From Bellilinea sp040754815 (lineage in GTDB: Bacteria > Chloroflexota > Anaerolineae > Anaerolineales > Anaerolineaceae): a DNA stretch of 64,000 nt. Shown piece by piece: positions 25,052 to 33,382 of the stretch. The notes under the pieces are model-generated. The model was not told the origin of the DNA and searched no databases. It saw only the letters and a list, made by a program, of their open reading frames with translations. Location of the stretch: contig JBFMBX010000006.1 of assembly GCA_040754815.1 (NCBI GenBank), forward strand, positions 137,889-201,888, given 5' to 3'. A program made the translations under genes and the position numbers. Within the stretch, counting starts at the first letter, position 1, and each line of letters opens with the position of its first letter.

Positions 25052-25624
25052 ATGGATAACTCCATCTTCAGCGGTCAATTTCAAGCGGTTATCTACCGTC
25101 TGCTGTTCCAGTTGATCGAAAAACTGGCTCAACCGGGCCAGAATCAGGCCGGGGCAGGGATCACCCCACTGGATGGTGAAGCCGGTGGCGGATATACGCC
25201 GCAAAGCCTGCGCGGCGCAGGCGGGTCTGCCGGTTTTGATGCGCTGATTCAGCAGGCGGCTCAAAAGTACGCGGTCAACCCGGCGCTGGTTCAGGCGGTC
25301 ATCAAAGCCGAGTCGAACTTCAACCCGCAGGCTGTTTCAGCGGCCGGCGCCATGGGGCTGATGCAGCTCATGCCCGGCACGGCGCGCAGCCTTGGGGTAA
25401 CCGATCCCTTCGACCCGGCGCAAAACATTGACGGCGGGGTGCGTTTTTTGAGCAATTTGCTCAAACGCTATAACGGGAATGTCCAACTGGCGCTGGCCGC
25501 CTACAACGCCGGGCCGGGTGCGGTGGACCGCTATCAGGGCATTCCGCCGTACCGTGAAACCCAAACCTACGTTCAACGGGTGATGGAGTATTTTCAGAGC
25601 AGTATGTATCAGTGGTCGGGGTGA
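25052..25624 (+). CDS. Flagellar-operon lytic transglycosylase
   Basis: 190 residues from the ATG at 25052. The SLT/GEWL-type domain spans about 62-185. The catalytic Glu is E87 in IKAESNFNPQAVS, followed by AAGAMGLMQLMPGTA, NIDGGVRFLSNLL and LALAAYNAGPGAV. It would open peptidoglycan for the rod. No signal peptide is present; the N-terminus is mildly amphipathic. It may therefore leave through the flagellar export gate, as rod-cap muramidases do; this is an inference. Lies between fliJ and flgB. Confidence 0.88.
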   Translation: MDNSIFSGQFQAVIYRLLFQLIEKLAQPGQNQAGAGITPLDGEAGGGYTPQSLRGAGGSAGFDALIQQAAQKYAVNPALVQAVIKAESNFNPQAVSAAGAMGLMQLMPGTARSLGVTDPFDPAQNIDGGVRFLSNLLKRYNGNVQLALAAYNAGPGAVDRYQGIPPYRETQTYVQRVMEYFQSSMYQWSG

Positions 25625-25627
25625 GTT

Positions 25628-26032
25628 ATGACAAGGAACTGGATCAGTGACGATGCCATAAAGGCTGCCCGGCTGGCGCTGGATGGTTTGAGCCTGCGCC
25701 AGCAGGTGATCGGCCGCAATCTGGCGAATGTGGATACGCCGGGCTACCGCGCCCAACAGGTCAGGTTCGAAGATACGCTGAAACAGGTGTTTCAGCGCCG
25801 GAAAGGAGTGGAACTGGAAAAATCGCATCAGGCCCATCTGGCATCACCCGCGCAGCGGGTTGGCTTTCAGGTGTCGCAGCGTCCGGGCGGCAGCCTGCGG
25901 GCCGACCTGAACAGCGTGGATATTGATGTGGAGCTGCTGGAAATGAGTGAGACGGGGATTCAGTATCAGGCGCTGACCCAATCGCTCAGTAAAAAACTGG
26001 CGCTCTTGAAAACTATTGCCATGTCGAGGTGA
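25628..26032 (+). CDS. flgB: Flagellar basal-body rod protein FlgB
   Basis: 134 residues. Proximal rod protein. AARLALDGLSLRQQVIGRNL, then ANVDTPGYRAQQVRFEDTLK, is the rod-family N-terminal signature. The C-terminal half SVDIDVELLEMSETGIQYQA, then LTQSLSKKLALLK, fits FlgB. It is separated from flgC, which leads the operon at 18888; flgB and flgC are adjacent in most bacteria. It directly follows the transglycosylase gene. Confidence 0.92.
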   Translation: MTRNWISDDAIKAARLALDGLSLRQQVIGRNLANVDTPGYRAQQVRFEDTLKQVFQRRKGVELEKSHQAHLASPAQRVGFQVSQRPGGSLRADLNSVDIDVELLEMSETGIQYQALTQSLSKKLALLKTIAMSR

Positions 26033-26034
26033 AA

Positions 26035-27177
26035 ATGAACATGAACTTAATGGAAGTGCTGCCTGTCAGCAAACCGCCACCTGAAAGCGCGCCGCGTGCT
26101 GCCCGCCCGTCAGGGGAAGCGCGCCGTGATGATGCGCCGACCTTTGAAGAGGCCCTGCGCGCCCGCCAGAAGGAGGAAAAACAAACCCAATCGCAGGCTG
26201 AAGCGGCCGCTTCACAATCTGCCGCTGCGGCTCAGCAGACCACCCCCCCTCGCGAAAATCAACCCGGCGCGGAAACGCCCGCCGTTGAAAGCGGCGAAAC
26301 CCAGCCGGCGGCGCGGGTCGGCGGCGGGCTGCTGGCTCTGCTCAATGAAGGCGGGGTTATACCTGCTCTGGAAAACGGCGCAGCCGCGAAGGGGGATGAA
26401 ATTCAGCCGCTGGAGGGGCTGGTAGCGGCTGAAACACCTGCAGCAGGTGAAAGCCTGCCCGTGGAGGGCAAAGTTGATTTTGCTGCTGCGCTGGAACAAA
26501 GCCTGAGCCAGCCGGCAGAAGAAGTGATCGCTCAACCGCAAGCAAGCACGGAGGTGAAAATCGAGAAAAGCGCTTCAACGGAGGTTACCCCTGAGGTTAA
26601 GGTAGAAACTCATTCGAACCCAAAAGCAAGCGCTGAGGTTCGGCAAGCCCAACCTGCCGGGCCGCAAACCGTAATCGAGCAACAATCGGTTTTGCACCCC
26701 CCGAAGAGCGAGCCGATCATTCCCTTACGCTCCGAAACCGTACACATCCAGAGCCGCCCGCTGGTGGATATGGTGCGGCAGATTGCGGACCAGATGGAAG
26801 CGTCCATTCAGCAGGGGCGTTCCAGTCTGCGTGTGCAATTGCACCCGCAGGAACTGGGCGGCATTGACATCCGCTTTGCCAGCAGTGCGCAGGGCGTAAG
26901 CGTGACGGTTTACGCAGAACAAGCCAGCACCGGACGGCTGCTTGAAGCCCAATTGAACCAGCTGCGCCAGTCTTTGAACGACGCCGGTGTCAACCTGACT
27001 CAGTTGAACATCCACCACGAAAGCCCTTCCCACCAATCATCGGGCGGATTCGGCGGTCACCAGCCGCGCGGACGTTCGTTTGGCGGGCGGGAAAGTGAGG
27101 CGCATGGCGGTCTTGCTCTTGAACGGCTGGAGCGCTGGCAGAACCTTTCGGCAGGCGGGGTGGACTACCGGATATAA
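26035..27177 (+). CDS. fliK: Flagellar hook-length control protein FliK
   Basis: About 380 residues; the start may be the ATG at 26035 or 26041, both after GAGGTG. The first 230 residues are a low-complexity Ala/Glu/Pro/Gln-rich ruler. The C-terminal FliK domain (about 250-325: LRVQLHPQELGGIDIRFASS, then VSVTVYAEQASTGRLLEAQL, NDAGVNLTQLNI) is clear. FliK measures the hook and triggers the switch to filament export through FlhB. It stands before flgD and flgE, as expected. Confidence 0.9.
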   Translation: MNMNLMEVLPVSKPPPESAPRAARPSGEARRDDAPTFEEALRARQKEEKQTQSQAEAAASQSAAAAQQTTPPRENQPGAETPAVESGETQPAARVGGGLLALLNEGGVIPALENGAAAKGDEIQPLEGLVAAETPAAGESLPVEGKVDFAAALEQSLSQPAEEVIAQPQASTEVKIEKSASTEVTPEVKVETHSNPKASAEVRQAQPAGPQTVIEQQSVLHPPKSEPIIPLRSETVHIQSRPLVDMVRQIADQMEASIQQGRSSLRVQLHPQELGGIDIRFASSAQGVSVTVYAEQASTGRLLEAQLNQLRQSLNDAGVNLTQLNIHHESPSHQSSGGFGGHQPRGRSFGGRESEAHGGLALERLERWQNLSAGGVDYRI

Positions 27178-27189
27178 GGAGGATGAATC

Positions 27190-27609
27190 ATGCAGGTGCA
27201 GGAAATTTCTCAAACCTTGTTTTCTACGGCCGGTCAAACGAGTGCCGCCAAAACCGGCAATCAACCGGGGATGGGTGACTTTTTGACCATGCTGGTGGCG
27301 CAGTTGACTCACCAAAACCCCTTAGAGCCAATGAAAGACAGTGAAATGATGAGCCAGTTCACCCAGCTCAATTCACTGCAAGAATTGCAGGCGATGCGCA
27401 CCATTCTGGATAGTGCCGCCGCTGCCAACCAGAACGCCTACGCTGCCAGCCTGATCGGGAAAATCGTCAAAATTGCCCGGCCTGATGGCTCGACCCTTGA
27501 AGGTGTGGTCGGCGGTGTAACCAGCGAAAAAGGGGTGCTTTTCCTGCAAATCGGTCAGGAAAAAGCCCCGCTGAGCGATGTGATTGAAATTCGCGGAGGT
27601 GCGGTGTGA
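27190..27609 (+). CDS. flgD: Flagellar hook assembly protein FlgD
   Basis: 139 residues, a short form with only the N-terminal FlgD scaffold region: MGDFLTMLVAQLTHQNPLEP, then MKDSEMMSQFTQLNSLQELQ, is the family signature. It forms the temporary hook cap. The later part (IGKIVKIARPDGSTLEGVVG, ending EIRGG) is a small beta domain that replaces the usual FlgD Ig-like region. Its stop overlaps the start of the next gene. Confidence 0.93.
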   Translation: MQVQEISQTLFSTAGQTSAAKTGNQPGMGDFLTMLVAQLTHQNPLEPMKDSEMMSQFTQLNSLQELQAMRTILDSAAAANQNAYAASLIGKIVKIARPDGSTLEGVVGGVTSEKGVLFLQIGQEKAPLSDVIEIRGGAV

Positions 27610-28028
27610 GCGAAGTTTTCCGCATTCAACTGGAGCGCGCTCAAAACGGCACGGCAAACAGCGCCGCCAAAACCGCGCGCCCTGCGCCAGAGGCATCCAC
27701 ACCGGCATTTGCGGAAACCCTCTCTCAGGTGCAACAGGTGCGATTTTCCAGCCATGCCCAAAAACGGCTGCAAAGCCGGGAAATTGCCCTCAGCGATGAG
27801 CATGTCAACCGGCTTGCACAGGCCATTGAAAAGGCCGAACAGCGCGGCGGCAAATCATCGCTGGTGATGGTGGATGATCTGGCTTTTATTGTCAATGTGC
27901 GTGAGCGGCTGGTAGTCACCGCAGTGGATGCCCAACACCGCGGCGAAGGGGTTTTCACCCAGATTGACAGTGTGGTGATTGCCGAACCTGCTCGTTCGCA
28001 GCATGGCAAACTGGATCAAAAAGCTTGA
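27606..28028 (+). CDS. Flagellar operon protein (TIGR02530-like)
   Basis: 140 residues from the GTG at 27606, which overlaps the flgD stop and has GGAGG six bases upstream. The core VRFSSHAQKRLQSREIALSD, then GKSSLVMVDDLAFIVNVRER, and QIDSVVIA matches the small protein that lies between flgD and flgE in many Gram-positive-type flagellar operons. Its role is not known; position implies hook assembly. Confidence 0.85.
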   Translation: MSEVFRIQLERAQNGTANSAAKTARPAPEASTPAFAETLSQVQQVRFSSHAQKRLQSREIALSDEHVNRLAQAIEKAEQRGGKSSLVMVDDLAFIVNVRERLVVTAVDAQHRGEGVFTQIDSVVIAEPARSQHGKLDQKA

Positions 28029-28052
28029 AAGTGATGGATTCTAAACAAAACC

Positions 28053-28085
28053 TCACAGGCCGGCCCTCTCGGAGGAAGCCTGTGA
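28053..28085 (+). other. Intercistronic hairpin before flgE
   Basis: TCACAGGC (28053-28060) pairs with GCCTGTGA (28078-28085), with an inner CCTC/GAGG helix. It ends 28 bases before the flgE start, and there is no T-run. Confidence 0.55.
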
Positions 28086-28113
28086 ACAAACAAAACTTCC
28101 GGAGGCATAAAAA

Positions 28114-29334
28114 ATGTTACGCTCAATGTTTACTGCAATCAGCGCGTTGAATCTGCACCAGAATTATCTGGATGTGGTGGCCAACAACCTTGCCAATGCC
28201 AACACGACCGGCTTTAAAGCCAGCCGGGTGCTGTTCCACGATCAATTTTCGCAATTGATGAACCCCGGCGCCAGCCCCAGTTCCACCCTCGGAGGTACAA
28301 ACCCGATTCAAATTGGGCTGGGCTTGCAGTTGGGCTTTATCTCTCCCGTTTTCACGCAGGGGATGCTGCAAAGCACCGGGCGCAATATGGATCTGGCGCT
28401 GCAGGGAGATGGCTTCTTCATCTACGGGCGGGGCACCCAGCGCAATTACTCGCGCGAAGGTTCCATTGCCATGGATTCGGAAGGCTATCTGGTTAATTCT
28501 TCCACCGGTTTACGCTTGCAGGGCTGGCAGGCAGATGCAACCGGCAACCTCGACTTCAACATTCCCATCGGTGATATCCGGCTGAATGCCAACCGCACGC
28601 TGGCGCGCGCGACCAATACGGTCAACTACGGCGGTAACCTGAGCGCCGATACCGCCATCGGCGATTCGATCACCACCACCATGGGTGTGTACGACTCGCT
28701 GGGTGTATTGCACACCGCATCGGTGCAGTTCACCCGGACAGCCGCCAATACATGGACATGGCAGGTGACCGCCCCTGCCGGTGCAACCGGACAGGGTACG
28801 CTGGTGTTCGATGGGGACGGGCATTATGTCAGCAACACCGTCGGCACGGCTGTTTCCATCCCTGCCAGCCCCGGCGCTAATCCGATCAACAACCTGAATC
28901 TGAATCTTTCCTCAACGACCATGCTTTCCGGTTCCAGCAGCATCACCGTTCAAAGTCAGGACGGTCTGCCGACGGGGACGGTTTCGGATGTCTATATTTC
29001 ACCGAATGATGGGGCGATCATTCTGGTTTATTCCAACGGTATGCGCGAAAAGGTGGCTCAGATCGCGCTGGCGCGCTTCAACAACCCTGCCGGTTTGATC
29101 CATGTGGGGCATACCAGTTTCCAGCAGGGCCTCAACTCCGGTGAGCCGGAGATCGGCCTGCCCGGCACGGGCGGGCGCGGACTGGTGGCAGCCGGCTATT
29201 TGGAAGCCTCTAACGTGGATATGGCGCAGGAGTTTACCAACATGATTCTGGCCCAGCGTGGTTTTCAGGCATCCTCGCGGGTGATCACCACTTCGGATGA
29301 AATCCTGCAGGAACTGGTCAACCTGAAACGCTAA
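28114..29334 (+). CDS. flgE: Flagellar hook protein FlgE
   Basis: 406 residues. N-terminal rod/hook motif MFTAISALNLHQNYLDVVAN, then NLANANTTGFKASRV; C-terminal AAGYLEASNVDMAQEFTNMI, then LAQRGFQASSRVITTSDEIL. A central FlgE D2-type region (about 140-310) distinguishes it from FlgG. GGAGG lies ten bases before the ATG. Hairpins lie on both sides of the gene. Hook protein is made in large amounts, which may explain them. Confidence 0.94.
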   Translation: MLRSMFTAISALNLHQNYLDVVANNLANANTTGFKASRVLFHDQFSQLMNPGASPSSTLGGTNPIQIGLGLQLGFISPVFTQGMLQSTGRNMDLALQGDGFFIYGRGTQRNYSREGSIAMDSEGYLVNSSTGLRLQGWQADATGNLDFNIPIGDIRLNANRTLARATNTVNYGGNLSADTAIGDSITTTMGVYDSLGVLHTASVQFTRTAANTWTWQVTAPAGATGQGTLVFDGDGHYVSNTVGTAVSIPASPGANPINNLNLNLSSTTMLSGSSSITVQSQDGLPTGTVSDVYISPNDGAIILVYSNGMREKVAQIALARFNNPAGLIHVGHTSFQQGLNSGEPEIGLPGTGGRGLVAAGYLEASNVDMAQEFTNMILAQRGFQASSRVITTSDEILQELVNLKR

Positions 29335-29346
29335 AAAAAGATGGAA

Positions 29347-29381
29347 GGCTGGCGCATCGAATCCGTGACGGTGCGCCAGCC
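29347..29381 (+). other. Intercistronic hairpin after flgE
   Basis: GGCTGGCGCA, 15-base loop, TGCGCCAGCC: a perfect 10-bp stem 13 bases after the flgE stop, with no T-run. Likely an mRNA 3' stabiliser or partial terminator. Confidence 0.7.
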
Positions 29382-29412
29382 AGATTGATGATGTTTTGAG
29401 GAAAGGGCTCTC

Positions 29413-30759
29413 ATGAACATTCAAGGCCCGCTGCCGCTCAACCCCGCGCCAAACACGGCACAGCCCGAAGGCGGATTGCGCCTGTTTCAGCGTGTGACGG
29501 CGGAGATTTTGCAGATCAACGGCACGCAGGCGGTCATTTCGATTGAAGGGCATCCGATTGTGGCGCGCCTCGTTTCCCAGCAGGAAGCCGCTCAACTGGC
29601 CGGGAAGAAGGTGGCGCAGTTCATCGTCACTGCAATGGATCAGGAGGCGGTTACGCTGAAAATCTTCAACCCGCCCCAGTCCATGCCGCCGGGCAACGGA
29701 ACGGGGCTGCCGGTGCAGGAGATGGCGATTCGCATCTTACAGGAGTACGGGCTGCCGGTGCGGCCGGACTTGCTGCTGCTGGCACGGGCGGCACTGGCGC
29801 AGCACCTTGAAATCAACCCTGAAAATTTGCAAAAAATGCTGGCTGCGTTGGGCGGCGGAGCATGGGGGCAGGCGGAGGCGGAAATGGCGGCTGCTCTGCT
29901 GGCGGCCGGCCTGCCGCTGAACGAGGAAACGCTTGCCCTTGCCCTGCGGGCGCGTTCTTTTTACTCGCACGGGCTGACGAGCCTGCTAGCCGGTTTACAA
30001 ACCGCCCTTTCCAGCCCCAACCTGACCGTTGAGCAAAGTCGCCTGTTGCGGACTTTGCAAGACCTCTTTCAGCAGTTAATCCTGCCGGGCGGGGCGGATG
30101 CCCACACGCTTGCCGAACGGATCCGCGGGGCGGTGCGCTTCGGCGGACGCTCGCTGGAAAATATTTTACTGGCGGCCGGCGGTGCGGCTGAGGGAGGGAC
30201 GAGTCAGGCAAACTGGATGGAAGCGGTGCGGTTGATTGCTCAACTGCGCCAGAACGGGTTGGAGGAAATTGCCGGACAGGTGCAGCGGTTTCTGGATCAG
30301 GCGCGGATGAGCGGGCTGCTCAACCTGCCGCCGTCCTTACCTCCCGGCGAAGGGATGTGGGTGGAGGCAAGGATGCTGCTGGCCAAACCGGCCGGCAGTG
30401 ATGGACAGCCCTACCTGCCGGTGCGATTGCGAGTGGCGCGGCGAGAAAATTCGGCGGCGGGGAAGATTGACCCCCACCATACCACCCTGAACATTCAGGT
30501 GGAAGTGCAGCCGGATCGGGTATTTCAGGTGATGCTGTCGGTGGTGGGCAGACAAATGCGCCTCGTCGTCACCGCGCCGGATACCGGCTGGCTGGGCGAA
30601 ACCCGCGCCGAAATGCCATCGCTGGAAGAAGCCTTGGGGGCGATTGGCTATCACCTTAAAGACACCCGTGTGCAGGTGGGACGGGTAGAATGGCTCCCGG
30701 CGGCGCTCGATCCCCAGCCGGCGCGGCCTTCGCTGGCCATTGTGGATGTTGAGGTGTGA
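29413..30759 (+). CDS. Second FliK-like / YlqG-type protein
   Basis: 448 residues; starts at the ATG 29413 after GAGGAAAGG. I recognise no strong motif. Residues about 28-85 form a small beta domain (VTAEILQINGTQAVISIEGH, then PIVARLVS), the middle is helical and Leu/Ala-rich, and the C-terminal part (about 300-448: LNIQVEVQPDRVFQVMLSVV, then RLVVTAPDTGWLGETRAEMP and LEEALGAIGYHLKDTRVQVG) has the strand-helix pattern of FliK C-terminal domains. The next gene encodes a stand-alone FlhB C-terminal domain, and this pair occurs as ylqG-ylqH in Bacillus. Function is inferred from that. Confidence 0.6.
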   Translation: MNIQGPLPLNPAPNTAQPEGGLRLFQRVTAEILQINGTQAVISIEGHPIVARLVSQQEAAQLAGKKVAQFIVTAMDQEAVTLKIFNPPQSMPPGNGTGLPVQEMAIRILQEYGLPVRPDLLLLARAALAQHLEINPENLQKMLAALGGGAWGQAEAEMAAALLAAGLPLNEETLALALRARSFYSHGLTSLLAGLQTALSSPNLTVEQSRLLRTLQDLFQQLILPGGADAHTLAERIRGAVRFGGRSLENILLAAGGAAEGGTSQANWMEAVRLIAQLRQNGLEEIAGQVQRFLDQARMSGLLNLPPSLPPGEGMWVEARMLLAKPAGSDGQPYLPVRLRVARRENSAAGKIDPHHTTLNIQVEVQPDRVFQVMLSVVGRQMRLVVTAPDTGWLGETRAEMPSLEEALGAIGYHLKDTRVQVGRVEWLPAALDPQPARPSLAIVDVEV

Positions 30760-30763
30760 GGGG

Positions 30764-31072
30764 ATGAATCGGCGGTTGCGGTTTTACACTGGGGAGAATA
30801 AAGCGGCCTCGCGCCGCCTGACGGCAGCCGCGTTAGCCTACGACCCGGAAAGCGATGGAGCGCCCCGCGTGGTTGCCAGCGGAAGGGGAAAAATTGCCGA
30901 GCAAATTCTGGCGCTGGCACGGCAGTATCAGGTGCCGGTTTATGAAGATGCCGAGTTGAGCGCGGCGCTGGCGATGCTCAATCTGGATGAAGAGATACCC
31001 CCCGAGTTATATCTGGTTGTGGCAGAAGTGCTGGCCTATATTTACCGCGTAGTCCAGAAAAAGCAGCTCTAA
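30764..31072 (+). CDS. FlhB C-terminal-domain-like protein (FlhX/YlqH type)
   Basis: 102 residues from the ATG at 30764, with GAGGTG upstream. It matches the part of FlhB that follows the NPTH cleavage site: TAAALAYDPESDGAPRVVAS, then GRGKIAEQILALARQYQVPV, YEDAELSAALAML and YLVVAEVLAYIYRV. There are no membrane helices and no NPTH motif. Such proteins can stand in for the cleaved FlhB tail in substrate switching. It is the last gene of the flagellar block and pairs with the FliK-like gene before it. Confidence 0.85.
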   Translation: MNRRLRFYTGENKAASRRLTAAALAYDPESDGAPRVVASGRGKIAEQILALARQYQVPVYEDAELSAALAMLNLDEEIPPELYLVVAEVLAYIYRVVQKKQL

Positions 31073-31084
31073 GCGGTCAAAATC

Positions 31085-31110
31085 TGTAACATTTTTTGCC
31101 TGTTTTCGTC
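31085..31110 (+). promoter_or_regulatory. Candidate ECF-type promoter of the sigma gene
   Basis: TGTAACA (31085-31091), 15-base spacer, CGTC (31107-31110), the AAC...CGTC layout of ECF-sigma promoters, suggesting autoregulation. An overlapping TATACT at 31113-31118 could instead be a housekeeping -10 box. Either way the leader before the ATG at 31125 is under about ten bases. Confidence 0.4.
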
Positions 31111-31124
31111 ATATACTACAGGTT

Positions 31125-31691
31125 ATGACCAAAGCCGCGCCGCATTTCATCAGCGACGACGACCTGCTCAAACGAGCCTCCTCTGGTGATAAGGATGCCT
31201 ACGGCATGTTGTACGAACGCTATCTGGTACCTGTTTACCGGTTCTGTTACTTTCGCGTTGGCAACGAACTGGATGCAGAGGATTTGACGGAAATGATCTT
31301 TCTCAAAGCGTGGGAAAATTTACCCAAAAAACAGGTGCAGTCTTTTCGAGCGTGGCTTTATCGGATTGCTCACAATCAGGTGGTGGATTATTTTCGCACC
31401 CGCAAGAACGCAGACTCAATGGAGCCGCTGGAAATGATGGCCGATGGACACAGCCACCCGGAACAGCTGCTGGAAAACCGGGAAGACGGCCGAGTGCTGG
31501 CGCAGGCCATTGCCCGTCTGGATGAACAGGATCAGGATGTGCTGGTGTGCCGATTTATCAGCCAGCTCAGCCATGCGGAAACCGCCGAGGTGCTGGGGGT
31601 GAGTGAAGGTCATGTGCGGGTTTTGCAGTTTCGGGCTTTGAAAAAGTTACAGGCCTTGCTGGGCAGAGGAGGGAAAAATAATGACGAATGA
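31125..31691 (+). CDS. ECF-type RNA polymerase sigma factor
   Basis: 188 residues. Region 2 (about 12-80: DKDAYGMLYERYLVPVYRFC, then ELDAEDLTEMIFLKAWENL and FRAWLYRIAHNQVVDYFR) and region 4 (about 125-180: LDEQDQDVLVCRFISQLSHA, then ETAEVLGVSEGHVRVLQFRA) with the linker expected of extracytoplasmic-function sigma factors. It overlaps the following membrane protein gene by 11 bases, an arrangement typical of sigma/anti-sigma pairs. Its regulon is unknown. Confidence 0.92.
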   Translation: MTKAAPHFISDDDLLKRASSGDKDAYGMLYERYLVPVYRFCYFRVGNELDAEDLTEMIFLKAWENLPKKQVQSFRAWLYRIAHNQVVDYFRTRKNADSMEPLEMMADGHSHPEQLLENREDGRVLAQAIARLDEQDQDVLVCRFISQLSHAETAEVLGVSEGHVRVLQFRALKKLQALLGRGGKNNDE

Positions 31692-33321
31692 AAATCTGGA
31701 AATGATCTTTGACGAATGCCTGCAAGCCGTTGAAAGCGGCAGAATGAGCATCGCTGAGTGTTTGCAGCGCTATCCTGCTTACCGGCGGGAACTGGAAGAG
31801 TTACTCACCACCGCCGTGCAGGTGCGTTCTGCCGCACTGGTTGAGCCGCGCGCGGCATTCCGCCGTTCGGCGCGTGCGCGCCTGACGGCGCGCCTGCCGG
31901 AAAGAGCGGCTGTAACGAATCGCAATCCGTTTCGTCTTGTTAAGCAAATTGTCTCTCAACCCTTCCAATGGTCAAGGAGAACGATTATGAACTGGATTGC
32001 AATTTTCGTTTTGCTGGCGAGTCTGTTTGGCGGCGGTGCCGCTGTACAGGCTTCCGGGCAGGCGCTGCCCGACAGTCCCCTGTATCCGCTGAAAACCGGT
32101 ATTGAATCGCTGCGAATGGCAGTGAGCAGCGAGCCGACCCAAACTCAGCTGGCGCTGGAATTTGCCAGCCGCCGCTTGGAGGAAGCGGGAGAGTTAATCC
32201 AGAAACAAGCCTATGAATATTTGCCCGAAGTGGTAACCGGTTACTGGCAGTTAACCCGGCAGGCGCTGGAAAAAGTTACCGCATCCGGTGACTTCAATGA
32301 GATTGAAGCCGATAATCCTTCGGAATTGATCGCTTTGCAGGTGGATGCGATGACCTCGTTGCTGGATCAATTACCTGCGGAGCAATTGAATATGCTGGAA
32401 CAAACCCTTGAAGAGGAAGCCCCCACGCCGCAGCCGGGAGAAGGCGAAGAACCCCCTGCTGACGAGCCACCGCTGAATACCTGCACCAATCAGACTCATC
32501 CGGTGGGAGTTAAACTGGCGGCCACTTACGGCGTTGCCTACGATCAGGTCATGACATGGTTCTGTGAGGGTTTTGGCTTTGGAGAAATTATGCTTGCCCT
32601 GCAGGCCAGTCAATACAGTGAATTAACGGCTGAGGAAATATTACTGCTCAAAGTCGAACTGGGCGGCTGGGGCGAGGTCTGGCGTCATCTGGCCATGCTG
32701 GAACAGCCCGAGGAACCCCTGCCCACACCCACTGCAACGGTTGAAGAAACGCTCACCGCCACGGTGGAGGTAACTCCCACTGCAACGGCTGAGGGAACAC
32801 CGACCCAGCCGGGGGTGACATTAACTCCCACAGTGACCCTTACACCCCAGCCCGAAAAGGTCAATAACGGCCATTACTGCTCCGATCTCACCGTGCAGCA
32901 TCCTGTTGGTGCAAAACTGGCCATGGCATACGGCGTGACTTACGAACAGGTGATGGGATGGTTCTGTCAGGGATACGGCATGGGGGAGATCATGCTGGCA
33001 CTGGAAGCCAGCCAGAAATCCGGCCTGCCCGCCGATCAGTTCTTTGCCATGAAAGAAGAACAGGGCGGTTGGGGCAAAGTGTGGCAGGAAATGGGATGGA
33101 TTGGTAAAGAGCGCAAGATGCCGCCTTCCGAAGGGGAAGAACCGGTTGCAACCCCGGAGGTCACTTCCAGCCCGAATACCGACAAACCCGGCGCTCAACC
33201 GCCCGCCGGTGGTGGAAAACCGGAAGATGAGAATCCGGGTAAGAAGGTTACCCCGCCCGCTTGGAATAAACCTCCCAAAGACAAACAGCCGCACATCAAT
33301 CCGGGCAAGGGGAGGCCCTGA
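31681..33321 (+). CDS. DUF5667-type membrane protein with two repeated domains
   Basis: 546 residues. Residues 1-100 are cytoplasmic and helical (FDECLQAVESGRMSIAECLQ, RYPAYRRELEELL), suited to holding the sigma factor encoded just upstream. One membrane helix lies near 102-122 (MNWIAIFVLLASLFGGGAAV). The external DUF5667 region (about 128-245) has ALPDSPLYPLKTGIESLRMA. Then come two copies of a Cys-containing domain of about 75 residues (near 263-338 and 397-472): HPVGVKLAATYGVAYDQVMT, then WFCEGFGFGEIMLALQAS, against HPVGAKLAMAYGVTYEQVMG, then WFCQGYGMGEIMLALEAS. Thr/Pro-rich linkers join them, and a Pro/Lys-rich tail ends the protein. Likely a sensor or anti-sigma partner; the ligand is unknown. 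Confidence 0.75.
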   Translation: MTNENLEMIFDECLQAVESGRMSIAECLQRYPAYRRELEELLTTAVQVRSAALVEPRAAFRRSARARLTARLPERAAVTNRNPFRLVKQIVSQPFQWSRRTIMNWIAIFVLLASLFGGGAAVQASGQALPDSPLYPLKTGIESLRMAVSSEPTQTQLALEFASRRLEEAGELIQKQAYEYLPEVVTGYWQLTRQALEKVTASGDFNEIEADNPSELIALQVDAMTSLLDQLPAEQLNMLEQTLEEEAPTPQPGEGEEPPADEPPLNTCTNQTHPVGVKLAATYGVAYDQVMTWFCEGFGFGEIMLALQASQYSELTAEEILLLKVELGGWGEVWRHLAMLEQPEEPLPTPTATVEETLTATVEVTPTATAEGTPTQPGVTLTPTVTLTPQPEKVNNGHYCSDLTVQHPVGAKLAMAYGVTYEQVMGWFCQGYGMGEIMLALEASQKSGLPADQFFAMKEEQGGWGKVWQEMGWIGKERKMPPSEGEEPVATPEVTSSPNTDKPGAQPPAGGGKPEDENPGKKVTPPAWNKPPKDKQPHINPGKGRP

Positions 33322-33348
33322 TTTAGCGGCGGAAAAATCTCTTTCTCA

Positions 33349-33382
33349 ACCGGCAGGCGAAACGGCCTGCCGGTATTTTTTA
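33349..33382 (+). terminator. Terminator between the sigma operon and gatA
   Basis: ACCGGCAGGC, 6-base loop, GCCTGCCGGT, then ATTTTTTAT. The T-run overlaps the gatA stop codon on the other strand. The stem may also act on the convergent transcript. Confidence 0.88.
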
